Notes: a model not told the origin generated them from the sequence alone. A stretch of DNA of 64,000 bases from Theionarchaea archaeon (GCA_018992685.1 JACVGT010000003.1:62001-126000), one strand, 5' to 3'; shown: positions 1-8,990, counted from the stretch's first letter. Program-made: numbers and translations.

Positions 1-217
1 ACAAAGATGAGTAAACAACGTCTTTTCTGTTCAACCTTACAAATACTATTCAAAGTGATGAAATGAGACGTACGACAATCAAGTGAACACCTTTTTCTTC
101 CCAAATTTCTGCGTTCAGACACTACATTTGAGAAGCATCTGACTGTCAGATCATCCCTACTCTTCAGAGGGGCTGTCAATGGAAAAGAACTTAAGGAGGT
201 CGAGGAGTAGGAGGATC

Positions 218-988
218 ATGGCACGTGCACGGACTGGTGATTCCATCGCTGCAATGCTCCTGATCATGGGCATTTTCTTCTTGGAAATGGACTATCTACT
301 GGCAGGCATAGCATTGTTGGGGGCGGCAGGGTGTTGGATCTACAAAACCCAAAAAGTATGGCTGCTGGCAATCTATATTACCGTGGTTGGATTGTTTCTT
401 TTCTTAATTCTGAGCGGGATTACTGCCATAGGTGTAGAGATCCTCATGATTTTGGTTCCCATCATTTTCGCCTGGGATTCACTCTTGATCTACCGGACTG
501 AAAGAAGGATGAAGAAAGTCATGAAAAACCTCAGGGCAAAAGACTTCGAGGTGGAGGTCATCCCCGGCACTGTACCTTCCTACTACCTGAAGGTGTACAG
601 CTTGAAGTCCCCGTACTTGGTGAGGGTGATCTGTCGGGAGGACGTGGTGAAAGGCTTCTATGACACCAGAACAAACGTCTGGGTTGCCAGGGAATCTGAG
701 TCCTTCCCGGTTTACACCTCTACGCCCGAGAAAATATGGAAAACAGTAGTGTCCACTCATCCCGACGGGACCATTCACAGAATAGAATGTAAAGATAGAT
801 TTGAATTCCTGGTGGGAGTTGAGGTCTACAACGAAGCGGGAACCAGGACTGATTTGAGCTGGCGACTCCATAGAGATCTGTACGAAACCTGGGATACAGC
901 CTCCCAAGAATGGAAGACACGTCGCCGTGGATGGCACCCTCCCGGGCTTTTCATGTACAAGGTCACAGCATTTCTGGGACTTTCATGA
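218..988 (+). CDS. Four-TM membrane protein with C-terminal soluble domain, unknown function
   Basis: I do not recognise the family. With the start chosen here the protein has 256 residues: four hydrophobic segments at about 10-25, 26-42, 47-65 and 67-92, then a charged soluble domain of about 160 residues that presumably sits in the cytoplasm. An upstream in-frame ATG at 179 exists, but the 13 codons between it and 218 consist of purine-rich ribosome-binding sequence (GGAGG at 195-199, GAGGAG at 202-207, AGGAGG at 209-214), so the ATG at 218 is the better start. The first 217 bases of the window hold no other gene. The next gene converges from the opposite strand with one base between stops. 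Confidence 0.6.
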   Translation: MARARTGDSIAAMLLIMGIFFLEMDYLLAGIALLGAAGCWIYKTQKVWLLAIYITVVGLFLFLILSGITAIGVEILMILVPIIFAWDSLLIYRTERRMKKVMKNLRAKDFEVEVIPGTVPSYYLKVYSLKSPYLVRVICREDVVKGFYDTRTNVWVARESESFPVYTSTPEKIWKTVVSTHPDGTIHRIECKDRFEFLVGVEVYNEAGTRTDLSWRLHRDLYETWDTASQEWKTRRRGWHPPGLFMYKVTAFLGLS

Positions 989-989
989 T

Positions 990-2153
990 CTACTGCAGGT
1001 ACCTGAGATTTGAGGGGCACACCTGGCTTTCATATATTGTTCTGGGATTGATACTCTTGTACGCCTCCTGTACTATGTCTTCGCCAACAGTGTAATTGAA
1101 TATGTAAGGGCTGAACAGCGGATTGGTGATGAATTCCATCTGCTTTTCTGCACGTTTCTGCGTGGTCAGTCCCATTTGCACCAAGTATTCCACAGCTTCT
1201 TCAGGGGGGCAATCCTCCTGGTGAACCATGAGGGCTGCATTCCCACTGGACCGTGACAGTGTCTTGAAAGCTTCTGCAATTGCTGCTTCAGTCTCTACAT
1301 CGAGGTTAGCCTGAAATTTCGCGTTTAAGTACTCATAGACTTTCTTTCTGTCCTCGAAGATCAGGTTCAATCCTGCATTACCTACTCCTTCACTGATCAA
1401 GCATTCTGGGGTATTATACACAAAGATGGAAGCTTCCAGGAATCCCTTTTCATTGTAGAGGATTTTCTCTTTGATCACGTGATCCGTGTGATGGCCAGGA
1501 TACCCCTCGTGGAATATAAGAGAGGGAAGCCCTGCTATCTGTACGGGAATGTCTGTGTTGATTTCCACTCTGGACAGATAGGCTCCCAGATACCAGTTAT
1601 AGCCACTCCAGGGTTTGTCATGTACGAGGACAAAGTCAATGTGTTCGTTCTCAGGCAGCGGGTAGAGATCATAGGTTCTTTTTCTCCCCTCGGCACACAA
1701 TTCCTGGATCATGCTCTCCAGTCGTGATTCGGAGACCTCTCGGGAGGTCCGCCATTCATCAACAGCTTCATGGATTCTATCTGTCTTGAATATGTCTTTG
1801 AGTATCTGTATTTGTCTATCAAGGTGTGAATCGGGTGTCTTCTCAGGAGTGATGTCAAAGAACAGCTCAACTTTCCGGGTGTAGTCCATCTCTTCTCCCC
1901 GCAGCACGCTAATGGTGGTCTTGATACCAGTAATCTGCTTTTCTAGGTATATTCTGCGGGCTTTGTCTTCTGCAGGTACAGTGGCTTCCAGGTGCTCGGC
2001 CTGGGCCAAGAGTTGGTCCAAGGACTGCTTCTCTTCCTTCTCAGTCCTGGTTTTCAGCTCGGGGGGCCCGCAGTATGCATCAACAAATCCTTCAAAATGC
2101 TTTTCAACTCTCAGAGCCAGAGTGACGTAGTCTTCTCCCCACGTGGTGGTCAT
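990..2153 (-). CDS. DUF885-like zinc metallopeptidase
   Basis: A 387-residue soluble protein. The motif HEGYPGHH at residues 215-222 matches the HEAxPGHH signature of the DUF885 family, whose members are predicted zinc peptidases, and SEGVGNAG at about 254-261 sits where that family carries its third-ligand EG motif. The N-terminal 180 residues are helical and charged. There is no signal peptide, so it should act in the cytoplasm. It is shorter than typical bacterial members (about 550-600 residues), lacking part of the N-terminal half. The start is supported by a TATA-like element CCTTTTTAAGG at about 2173-2183, 25 bases before the ATG, predicting a leaderless mRNA. Family assignment is fairly secure from the motif; the substrate is unknown. 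Confidence 0.65.
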   Translation of the reverse strand: MTTTWGEDYVTLALRVEKHFEGFVDAYCGPPELKTRTEKEEKQSLDQLLAQAEHLEATVPAEDKARRIYLEKQITGIKTTISVLRGEEMDYTRKVELFFDITPEKTPDSHLDRQIQILKDIFKTDRIHEAVDEWRTSREVSESRLESMIQELCAEGRKRTYDLYPLPENEHIDFVLVHDKPWSGYNWYLGAYLSRVEINTDIPVQIAGLPSLIFHEGYPGHHTDHVIKEKILYNEKGFLEASIFVYNTPECLISEGVGNAGLNLIFEDRKKVYEYLNAKFQANLDVETEAAIAEAFKTLSRSSGNAALMVHQEDCPPEEAVEYLVQMGLTTQKRAEKQMEFITNPLFSPYIFNYTVGEDIVQEAYKSINPRTIYESQVCPSNLRYLQ

Positions 2154-2228
2154 GGTACGACTTCCGGCACGTCCTTAAAAAGGTTGTACTTTGACCTCTC
2201 GAGAGAAAGCCCCACAAAAACCAAAACT

Positions 2229-2236
2229 CTTATAAG
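2229..2236 (+). promoter_or_regulatory. TATA box of the secreted TPR protein gene
   Basis: CTTATAAG centred about 25 bases before the ATG at 2257. That spacing places the transcription start at or next to the start codon (leaderless). Confidence 0.55.
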
Positions 2237-2256
2237 TCTGATGGAGAATAACCATC

Positions 2257-3570
2257 ATGAACAAGGTATGTGCTCTCATCCTGTTTCTGCTCATTCCTTA
2301 CCTGGCTGCATCTCAATTAGAGGTCACTTCCTTCACGTTCTCCCCACAGGAGCCTCAGCCGGGAGAACAGGTAATCCTTACAGTCCGATTGGCCAATAAG
2401 AGTTATGATCAGGATATTGAGGCAACCTGCAGACTGTTTGTCAATGATGAGTTATATGATGTGAAAGTGGTTCCGGTTGGTCACCGTTCTTCCTCAGGAG
2501 TTACTTTTGAGTGGATAGCTCACCCAGGAGAGCATCACTTTGCGCTTCATACATCCTACTACCAGGAACAGATAGAGTATTCTGATACCTTTCACCAGAA
2601 CCTCACCGTCCCGGGATCACAGGAAGAGTATGACTACTTTTCAGAAGCAGTTTCCCTGTATAACAGTGAGAAATACCTGCAGGCAAAGGTGGTCTTCGAC
2701 CAGGCACGGAAAGCATTTGAAGATAAGAATGATACAGATAATGCTGTGTTGTGCGAGGAGTACATTCTGAAATGTGAGCAGTATATTGAAGCGAATCAGT
2801 GGTACACTCAGGCAGAGGAAGCATACTACCAAGAAGATTATGTCAATGCGCCAGTATACTACCAGCGGGCAATGTCATTTTATGCTCTGCTGGGCGACGG
2901 AAGGGCTGCTGAATGCCAGGCACGCCTTGATGAAATAGAGGAAATTCAGAAAAAGGCCAAGGGAGAGGGATATCTCTCATATGCATTTCTGCTGTTGCCT
3001 GCAGGTGCTCTGGTGGTGGCAGTGTGGTGGCTGAGGAAAAAGAAGGGGAGTCCTGAATTGCCTGATTATGTGCCGGAAAAGAAGCTGGAAAAACGCCAGC
3101 AGAGAAGGCAGGAGAAGCCCTTGTTCAAAGATGCAGTCGAGCCCGGCATTGTCAGGACCCTTGATGCCATTGAATCACAACTGGATACGCAGAGCCCTGA
3201 TACCTTCAAGTCTTTGGTGCGAGAATTCAAAAAACAGGAACAGAAGTTCGTTCAAGAAGAGCATGGGCCGGAAGAGGCCCAGCAGATTGAGCAGAATATG
3301 GAAACCCTCAAAGACAAGATCAAGGAAAGAGGGAAGAGGCTCCAGGACATTCAAAGATTGAAGGACCTCTCCAGTTCGTGTGATGCGCTCCTCAGTGGAC
3401 CAGTAGGCAATCTTGTGGACGCATACAACCAGTACGCACGGCTGCAGAATGAACTGGACAAGATTTCCGGTACAGAGTCCCCAGAAGAGGAAGAAGTAAA
3501 AGAAAAACTGAAAGAATACTACAACTTCATTCAGGAGAAAGCAAAGTCTGAGCAATCTGAGTCGCTGTAG
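2257..3570 (+). CDS. Secreted/membrane-anchored CARDB-TPR protein with cytoplasmic coiled coil
   Basis: 437 residues. Residues 1-19 form a signal peptide. About 20-115 is a beta-rich segment resembling CARDB/Ig-like domains (SPQEPQPGEQVILTVRL). About 120-230 contains TPR-like helical repeats rich in Tyr, Ala and Glu (for example SEKYLQAKVVFDQARKAFE). A transmembrane helix at about 243-258 ends in RKKKG, and the last 170 residues are a charged coiled coil that should be cytoplasmic. The layout suggests an extracellular protein-binding module linked through the membrane. The protein at 55352-56692 has the same plan. Its 3' end overlaps the convergent C_GCAxxG gene by 44 bases. Function unknown. 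Confidence 0.65.
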   Translation: MNKVCALILFLLIPYLAASQLEVTSFTFSPQEPQPGEQVILTVRLANKSYDQDIEATCRLFVNDELYDVKVVPVGHRSSSGVTFEWIAHPGEHHFALHTSYYQEQIEYSDTFHQNLTVPGSQEEYDYFSEAVSLYNSEKYLQAKVVFDQARKAFEDKNDTDNAVLCEEYILKCEQYIEANQWYTQAEEAYYQEDYVNAPVYYQRAMSFYALLGDGRAAECQARLDEIEEIQKKAKGEGYLSYAFLLLPAGALVVAVWWLRKKKGSPELPDYVPEKKLEKRQQRRQEKPLFKDAVEPGIVRTLDAIESQLDTQSPDTFKSLVREFKKQEQKFVQEEHGPEEAQQIEQNMETLKDKIKERGKRLQDIQRLKDLSSSCDALLSGPVGNLVDAYNQYARLQNELDKISGTESPEEEEVKEKLKEYYNFIQEKAKSEQSESL

Positions 3571-3952
3571 CTATGAAGGACTTGCACGTTTCGTGCATGG
3601 TTTTCTCTCGGTAGTGCTGTTTTCCCTGTTCTGTGGTGACGTCTTCACCTAAGAGCTCGCAGCACACGATGGTTCCATGCACTTTTGTGAATTCGTTCAA
3701 GAATTCTTTGACCAGGGTTTCTACATGGGTTTTGGATGGGATATCCTCTGGAGTTTTCCGGCCATATACCACTCCAATGCCCATGAGAGCACCGGTCACT
3801 GCTCCACATACACTACCCATCTTCATTCCAGACCCAAATCCCTCACCAATGGCAGGGATACAGGAGCACGTCTTTCCTGCGCTCTCAGATAGGACCAGGA
3901 GCACGGATTGAGTGCAGTTAAATCCTGAATCGAAATACTCTGTCGCTTTCAT
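3527..3952 (-). CDS. C_GCAxxG_C_C family redox-active protein
   Basis: 141 residues. It resembles the C_GCAxxG_C_C family of small Cys-rich proteins thought to take part in redox reactions: an N-terminal FNCTQSVL with Cys13, a C-x-C pair at TCSC, the core GSVCGAVTGALMGIG in place of the name motif, then CC before ELLG and a C-terminal Cys in HETCKSF. The ATG overlaps the stop of the upstream thioredoxin-like lipoprotein gene (ATGA, 3949-3952), so the two are translationally coupled, which supports a shared redox role. Members elsewhere are sometimes annotated as split-soret-like or oxidoreductase accessory proteins; the reaction is not known. Confidence 0.7.
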   Translation of the reverse strand: MKATEYFDSGFNCTQSVLLVLSESAGKTCSCIPAIGEGFGSGMKMGSVCGAVTGALMGIGVVYGRKTPEDIPSKTHVETLVKEFLNEFTKVHGTIVCCELLGEDVTTEQGKQHYREKTMHETCKSFIATATQIAQTLLSPE

Positions 3953-4722
3953 GGGTACACCTTCAGATCTTCAATGGAGACCACAATGGAGGACCCTGTC
4001 ACAGTGTGATGAACCGAGACAAGCCCACCACAGGTTCCTCCGTGCGGGAGAAGAGTGTCTCGCTGCCACCTGCCTGCATTCTCGCCATCATACAGCAGAT
4101 CATCCTTGAGGTACAGCCAGTTTGTCTCACAGTTCTGAGACCCGGAAAAGACGAATAGGGTGGCTGTCTTTGAAATGAAAATGAACAGACGGCGGTTTTC
4201 ATAATCCAGATAGTACAACGTTTCGGGGAGGAAAGCACTGGTGGGGATGAGTATGTCTGTGTCCTGTATCAGGTATTCGACTTTATGCATACCCACAATA
4301 GTCTCATCTGTGATCTGCTGGTAGATGCGGGTCAGAGAATCGGATTCTTGAAAGTGCACGTACACCTCAGAGCCCATGTGGACGTAAATGGCGGGATAGT
4401 AGGAGAAATGGAACGTGTCAAAGATTGCCAGGTTTTCTTGCCTGCTGACCCAGATGATATCGAGATGGTATGTCTCATAGAGTTCTTCCACAAGGGGCTT
4501 TACCGTCTCGCAGGTTGAGCAGGTAGGACTGTACAAATACAGTACCACAGGAGAGAATTGATCCATCAATTCCAGGATCTGTGCATCAGTGAGGTCTTTG
4601 TACACGCGAGGCCCACTGGATGGTTGGGGTGTTGACGATGGCGTACTTGATTCAGATGGCCCAGGAGTCTGTCCAATACAGCCTGCAGCCAGCAGCAGGA
4701 GAATGATCCATCCACGCTTCAT
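3949..4722 (-). CDS. Lipoprotein with thioredoxin-like domain
   Basis: 257 residues from the start chosen here. The N-terminus is a lipoprotein signal (MKRGWIILLLLAAGC, lipobox LAAGC), followed by a Ser/Thr/Pro linker and a thioredoxin-like domain with the CxxC motif YSPTCSTCETVKPL at about residues 65-78. The C-terminal 120 residues are unassigned. It is therefore predicted to be anchored outside the membrane and to handle thiols or disulfides there. An in-frame ATG at 4788 would put 22 unlikely residues before the signal; the ATG at 4722 has GGAGGTGAT about ten bases upstream and a TATA-like TTTTTAAAT further up. It is coupled by ATGA overlap to the C_GCAxxG gene. Confidence 0.68.
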   Translation of the reverse strand: MKRGWIILLLLAAGCIGQTPGPSESSTPSSTPQPSSGPRVYKDLTDAQILELMDQFSPVVLYLYSPTCSTCETVKPLVEELYETYHLDIIWVSRQENLAIFDTFHFSYYPAIYVHMGSEVYVHFQESDSLTRIYQQITDETIVGMHKVEYLIQDTDILIPTSAFLPETLYYLDYENRRLFIFISKTATLFVFSGSQNCETNWLYLKDDLLYDGENAGRWQRDTLLPHGGTCGGLVSVHHTVTGSSIVVSIEDLKVYP

Positions 4723-4822
4723 ATGTAGAACCATCACCTCCACATTTAAAAAGGTGTGGATTTCCCGGTTCACGGAACTGCGCACCACAGGTCCTTACCT
4801 ACCTGGCAGGCGCGGAGGAGAG

Positions 4823-5620
4823 TTACTCTCCATACCTCCTTCTTCTCTTCTGAAATTCCCGGATGATTCTGAGAAAGTCCACTTTTCTGAAGGCAGGGAA
4901 GTATATGTCACAGAAGAATAGTTCTGAGTATGCAGCCTGAAACAGGAGAAAATTGCTCAGCCTGACTTCTCCCCCTGTTCTGATAATCAGGTCAGGATCA
5001 GGTCCTGCTCTGTACAAGTGTTCCTTTATGACTTTTTCTGTAATATCGTTCACCCTGAATCCGCCCTCAGTTATCTTCTTCGCCACCTTCTTGAAAGCCT
5101 CAATAATTTCCAGCCGGCCCCCATAGGCGATGCACACGTTAAAGAACTGGTTATCATAGTTCTGGGTTGCTTCTTCTGCAGTTTGGATGGCTTTTCTGAC
5201 TTTTTCAGGAAGAAGGCTCAGATTGCCCAGGGCCCGTATGCGGATTCTGTTCCGGTGTATCCTCTCATCCTCGGCAATTTCGTAAAATTTTTTTTCAAAA
5301 AGGTCCATCAAATGGTTAACTTCCTTCTTGGATCGGTTGAAGTTCTCTGTAGAAAAAGCATACACGGTGATTTCTTTGATCCGCAGCTCACTGCACCAAT
5401 CCAGAATCTCTTCGATCTTATAGGCCCCTTGCTGATGTCCCTTCAGGGTCAATACTCCAATTTCCCTGGCGAACCGCCTGTTTCCATCCATAATGATGCC
5501 AATGTGTTTCGGGATGGTCCCCTTGTGAATTTCATCAATGAGATGCGCTTCATATATGTAATACACAGGGCGCATAAGGAATGAAGGAATGTGTGAATAA
5601 AGGAAAGATTTCAAATGCAT
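4823..5620 (-). CDS. uppS: cis-Prenyltransferase (undecaprenyl/polyprenyl diphosphate synthase family)
   Basis: 265 residues, the normal length. It condenses isopentenyl diphosphate onto an allylic diphosphate to build the long polyprenyl (dolichol-type) carrier used in archaeal protein glycosylation and surface glycans. Diagnostic motifs are HIGIIMDGNRRFA (39-51, with Asp45 for Mg-diphosphate binding), GHQQG (61-65), AFSTENFNRS, and the C-terminal RTGGEVRLSNFLLFQAAYSE block. A TATA element (ACTATATAAA at 5645-5654 on the minus strand) lies about 30 bases before the ATG. The carrier made here would be needed by the glycan cluster at 44-53 kb, although the two are far apart. Confidence 0.93.
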   Translation of the reverse strand: MHLKSFLYSHIPSFLMRPVYYIYEAHLIDEIHKGTIPKHIGIIMDGNRRFAREIGVLTLKGHQQGAYKIEEILDWCSELRIKEITVYAFSTENFNRSKKEVNHLMDLFEKKFYEIAEDERIHRNRIRIRALGNLSLLPEKVRKAIQTAEEATQNYDNQFFNVCIAYGGRLEIIEAFKKVAKKITEGGFRVNDITEKVIKEHLYRAGPDPDLIIRTGGEVRLSNFLLFQAAYSELFFCDIYFPAFRKVDFLRIIREFQKRRRRYGE

Positions 5621-5722
5621 GCTGAAACGTTACCTATTCCTTTTTTATATAGTTTATCATGGAACGCTGTATTTAGTGAAAGTTCACTACACATTTCTGT
5701 GTAATCAGACACCTGCAGGAAT

Positions 5723-6289
5723 TCATCTGTCCGCGACTCCGGAACCCCAGGGGGCATCACACGTATCTCTGAATGCAATATCAGAAACAGGTTTTCGGTC
5801 TTTTGGCTTGGGGTCTTCAGCCGGGTACCCTGCGGTCACCAGTGCTACAACCACTGCTTTCTTGGGAAGGTTCAGTGTTTTCTTGACTCTCTCTTCTGAG
5901 AACCAGCCAATCCAGCATGTCCCAAGCCCTCGTGCATGTGCTGCAAGCAGCAGATATGTCACTGCATTGGACACATCGGAGACCTGCCACTTCTTCAGGA
6001 CGATGGAGGGAGTATACCATGCAACAAAAACCACAGGAGCTTCTCCGATTTGCTTGCTGAAAGGAATGATAGCATCGCGCAATCCGCCTCTCAGGCTCGC
6101 TTTCTTTTTCTGGTCTCTTACCACTACAAATCGCCAGGGTTGATTATTGCTGGAAGAAGGTGCCCATCTGACTGTTTCCAGGAGTTCTTCAATGAGCCTG
6201 TCTGGTACAGGCTTGTCCAGATACGACCGGATACTTCTCCTTGTCTTCAGTCCTTCAATGAGGGTTATGTCCTTCATTTGAATCACCAC
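5723..6289 (-). CDS. Nitroreductase family flavoprotein
   Basis: 188 residues. The FMN-binding signatures of the nitroreductase fold are visible: RRSIRSYLDKPVP near the N-terminus, APSSSNNQPWRFVVV at about 43-57, and the C-terminal GLGTCWIGWF with LVTAGYPAEDPKPKDRKP. The family transfers hydride from NAD(P)H to varied acceptors and the substrate cannot be inferred. The start codon region overlaps the stop of the upstream Ogg gene by seven bases, so both are probably made from one mRNA beginning at the Ogg promoter. A second in-frame ATG lies four codons in. Confidence 0.88.
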   Translation of the reverse strand: MVIQMKDITLIEGLKTRRSIRSYLDKPVPDRLIEELLETVRWAPSSSNNQPWRFVVVRDQKKKASLRGGLRDAIIPFSKQIGEAPVVFVAWYTPSIVLKKWQVSDVSNAVTYLLLAAHARGLGTCWIGWFSEERVKKTLNLPKKAVVVALVTAGYPAEDPKPKDRKPVSDIAFRDTCDAPWGSGVADR

Positions 6290-7083
6290 GTTCTATTTGA
6301 ACGGTGGTAGTGAAATAGATAGTGGTTGGCATATCCTGCATAGGGGCCGAAGTACTGCCTGCCAAAGGTCCCTGCATCCACCGAAGGACTGTACAGCTGC
6401 GTGATGCATGCCTTGATATGAGTGTCACAGGGAAATGCTTCCAGATTGTCCAAGGAAAACAGGAGAACACAGTCTGCCACTTTCTGGCCCACGCCTGGAA
6501 GCTGAAGCAGCGCCTTCTTGGCCTCCTGGTACGGCATCGTTCTCAGATCATGAAGGGCGAATCCATCAGCTACCGCCTGCGCTGTCTTCTGCACGTACAC
6601 GTCTCTGTAGCCCAGCCCGCATGTCCGGAGTACATCAAGAGGTGCATCAGCCAGAGCCTCAGGTGATGGAAACTCATATCCTCTATGGGAGGGCAGAGGC
6701 CTGCCAAACGTCCTGCACAGTGTCTCAACAATCTGCCTGATACGGGGAACGTTGTTAAAGGATGAGCAGATAAAGGAAATGAGACACTCCCACGGGTCCT
6801 GACGGATCAGACGGAGCCCATACAATGCGGTTATTGCCTTGTGCATGTGACGATCTTTGTCAATAGCAGAAATGATGAGGTCCAGGTCATCATCCAGTCT
6901 GAAGTACCATGTCAGGAAATTTTCATCGCAGGTACAGTGGGTACCTTCATTTTCAAAGAGGCGAATGAATTCTCCTCTGACAATCCCCTCCCAGGTTCCA
7001 TTGAGGTTCTGCCACCTGAACACCTGCCCGGAATTCAGCGTGTGATGAAGGTTCAGTGGCTGGGAAAGATGGACAGTGTGCAT
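6283..7083 (-). CDS. ogg: 8-oxoguanine DNA glycosylase/AP lyase (OGG1-type)
   Basis: 266 residues. Base-excision-repair enzyme with an N-terminal OGG1-like beta domain (NSGQVFRWQ at about 17-25) and an HhH-GPD domain. The helix-hairpin-helix LPGVGQKVADCV (195-206) carries the predicted Schiff-base Lys201, and the downstream PCDTH supplies the catalytic Asp220. SFICSSFNNVPRI matches the OGG1 family helix. A TATA-like GCTTAAAAGTTC at about 7102-7113 (minus strand) lies 25 bases before the ATG, predicting a leaderless message that continues into the nitroreductase gene. It lacks the Cys-rich 4Fe-4S motif of EndoIII/MutY. Confidence 0.88.
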   Translation of the reverse strand: MHTVHLSQPLNLHHTLNSGQVFRWQNLNGTWEGIVRGEFIRLFENEGTHCTCDENFLTWYFRLDDDLDLIISAIDKDRHMHKAITALYGLRLIRQDPWECLISFICSSFNNVPRIRQIVETLCRTFGRPLPSHRGYEFPSPEALADAPLDVLRTCGLGYRDVYVQKTAQAVADGFALHDLRTMPYQEAKKALLQLPGVGQKVADCVLLFSLDNLEAFPCDTHIKACITQLYSPSVDAGTFGRQYFGPYAGYANHYLFHYHRSNRTW

Positions 7084-7137
7084 TGCGCCTGGTAGTGACC
7101 TGAACTTTTAAGCATTTCACCCATCCTTCCGGCCGGT

Positions 7138-8706
7138 CTATCTGTTCCGGGGGTTCTTCCTCACGAGATCATAGACGATCACGGCACATGCAGCCAATAG
7201 AATTCCATACACCAGCTCAGTTCTGAGGACAGCACGGGGAATAACTCCTGTCTTTTTCGTCGGAGCCCTGTACAGTTCCCATTTTTCAGTCTCTCCGATC
7301 TTTATGAGCTGGGAAGGTGCCTGTCTGCCCCGTGGCAAGACAAAAACAGACGCAGATTTTGGATCTGGCTCGTAATCAGATGAAACCTCCTGCCACATTC
7401 CCAGAGTCTGAGGTCTACCTGTGGCAGCAGTGACCAGGCATCCCATCATTCCGCTGGGAATAAAGACAATCTCGTCTTCCCGAGAGTTCTTCTCGATAAT
7501 CTGTACCATTGCCAGGTTTTCCGGATTCAGATAGGAATCTGAGGGCAATTTAAGGAGTATGAGGAACAGTGACGGAATTCTGAGAGTGATACGTGATTGC
7601 GGTCTCTGATCTACTGGGGGCCGTCCTTCCTGGATTGAGAGGCGAGGTGCACTCTCCCCTCTCGGGATTCCGGAGTCGACAGTTCCTGCACCTCCTATCC
7701 CTCTATTCAGGTCTCTTCCTCCCATCATGCCTACAGTTGGTGCAACCAGAGTTAGCACCAGTAATGAAGCCACCACAAGGAAACTCCTCTTTCCCGGTGA
7801 AACCAACCCCTCAAGGTGGGACAGAAAAATCCCGGAAAGCATGGAAAGAGGAAGCAGTGCGTGGCCAGTGAATCGTCCCGCATACGACATGGCTATGGGT
7901 GCCATGCATACCAGAATACACACAGGAATCAGGAACTCACCTCTCTTCTTTATGCATATGACACTTCCCAGCACTCCCAACAACCAGGGAGCGACGAGTA
8001 CCAGCACTCTGGAACTGGGAGAATTCGCAGATAGACTGCTCAGATTTGTCACAATGTGGAGGAGCCACGGTATATAGAGAATTAGAGAACCTCCTGCGAC
8101 CTTGATACCAGCGAGAGCCTTCTTACTCACTACACTGTACAACAGGAGGGCACAGACCACAATGGGCGCCATGCTGATGTGCGTATACAGACAGCCAGCC
8201 AGGACCACCACTGCTGCAAGGTATTTCCCTCTGTCAAACCAGTAGAACAAGAGAGGCACAGCCACGAGAACCAGGCCAGCAGCCGATGTGACAGACTGCA
8301 GATTGAAATATTCATAACAGGACGACAAGACCAGCACAGAATAAAAAGCGGTTCGAGGGGAGTAGATTTCTCTGGAAAACCACCACAGCGTCCCCAGAGA
8401 TGCAGGAAACATTATGAAACTGGTAATTCGAGAAACAGTTGCAATATTCGAAACTTCTGAGAAAAGCATCATGATGACATGGAGCAGCGGGGGGTATAGA
8501 TGGGGCCTTCCCAGGGGGGCAAACTCCCAGAAATCCCACAGAACGATTCCCCCAGCTTTCTCGAAAGAGACTGCAACTGAGGCATGGTAGTAGATGTCAA
8601 CAAAAACTGGATACAGATCCCATCGCGCAACAAGCAGCACACAGATGGCTCCTATTATACCTGCAGACAGCAGGTCATAGATGCGAGAGTCCTTGGCAGC
8701 TGTCAC
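7138..8706 (-). CDS. Polytopic membrane protein, GT-C glycosyltransferase-like
   Basis: 522 residues with about ten to twelve hydrophobic segments. The first extracytoplasmic loop contains VDIYYHASVAVSF and then FAPLGRPHLYPPLLHVI; an acidic residue in this loop and a later PP pair are typical of GT-C-fold enzymes that use polyprenyl-phosphate sugars. A soluble segment between about residues 330 and 470 separates the membrane domain from a final helix at about 498-514. I infer a membrane glycosyltransferase or related transporter; sequence alone does not settle which. Its start overlaps the stop of the small upstream ORF (ATGA at 8703-8706), implying coupled translation. Confidence 0.5.
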   Translation of the reverse strand: MTAAKDSRIYDLLSAGIIGAICVLLVARWDLYPVFVDIYYHASVAVSFEKAGGIVLWDFWEFAPLGRPHLYPPLLHVIMMLFSEVSNIATVSRITSFIMFPASLGTLWWFSREIYSPRTAFYSVLVLSSCYEYFNLQSVTSAAGLVLVAVPLLFYWFDRGKYLAAVVVLAGCLYTHISMAPIVVCALLLYSVVSKKALAGIKVAGGSLILYIPWLLHIVTNLSSLSANSPSSRVLVLVAPWLLGVLGSVICIKKRGEFLIPVCILVCMAPIAMSYAGRFTGHALLPLSMLSGIFLSHLEGLVSPGKRSFLVVASLLVLTLVAPTVGMMGGRDLNRGIGGAGTVDSGIPRGESAPRLSIQEGRPPVDQRPQSRITLRIPSLFLILLKLPSDSYLNPENLAMVQIIEKNSREDEIVFIPSGMMGCLVTAATGRPQTLGMWQEVSSDYEPDPKSASVFVLPRGRQAPSQLIKIGETEKWELYRAPTKKTGVIPRAVLRTELVYGILLAACAVIVYDLVRKNPRNR

Positions 8707-8921
8707 CTTCCCCTTCTGGACATCTCTATTAATAAATGTTCAGGTTGCTCTGGGCTCTCGCTATTCTTCACGACCTCAAATCGCGATTCAGTGGCAATCA
8801 ATCCTGAAAGCTCCTCCATCTTTGTGAGCCGCCCATCTTCTCCCATTCTCACGCCACTGAGTCTGTTTCTCAGGGCAATCTCACAGTATGCCCACACCAT
8901 CTTCCACGAACCCTCAAACAT
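8703..8921 (-). CDS. Small hypothetical protein, coupled to the GT-C-like gene
   Basis: 72 residues, rich in Glu, Arg and Ser, with no hydrophobic segment or known motif. Support for it being real: a purine-rich ribosome site (GAGGGAGAAGAAGGG) directly before the ATG, a stop that overlaps the next start as ATGA, and a TATA-like element about 28 bases upstream (TTATTTATG on the minus strand, 8945-8954). Function unknown. Confidence 0.5.
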   Translation of the reverse strand: MFEGSWKMVWAYCEIALRNRLSGVRMGEDGRLTKMEELSGLIATESRFEVVKNSESPEQPEHLLIEMSRRGR

Positions 8922-8952
8922 CCCTTCTTCTCCCTCTAACTAGCATAAATAA

Positions 8953-8969
8953 CCGAAAGCTTTATATAG
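8953..8969 (+). promoter_or_regulatory. BRE/TATA promoter driving a candidate structured RNA
   Basis: CCGAAAG followed by CTTTATATAG fits the archaeal BRE/TATA consensus closely on the plus strand. Transcription would start near 8991, far ahead of the first coding start (9130), so the transcript begins with the structured segment described next. The TATA core also reads on the minus strand but with a weaker BRE. Confidence 0.6.
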
Positions 8970-8990
8970 TGTTGTTAATCAATATTACAT

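Noticed and set aside
479-937. Long minus-strand open frame opposite the first membrane protein gene
   Set aside because: Frame is a shadow; no ribosome site or promoter and odd composition (His/Pro-rich), while the plus-strand protein has coherent membrane helices.
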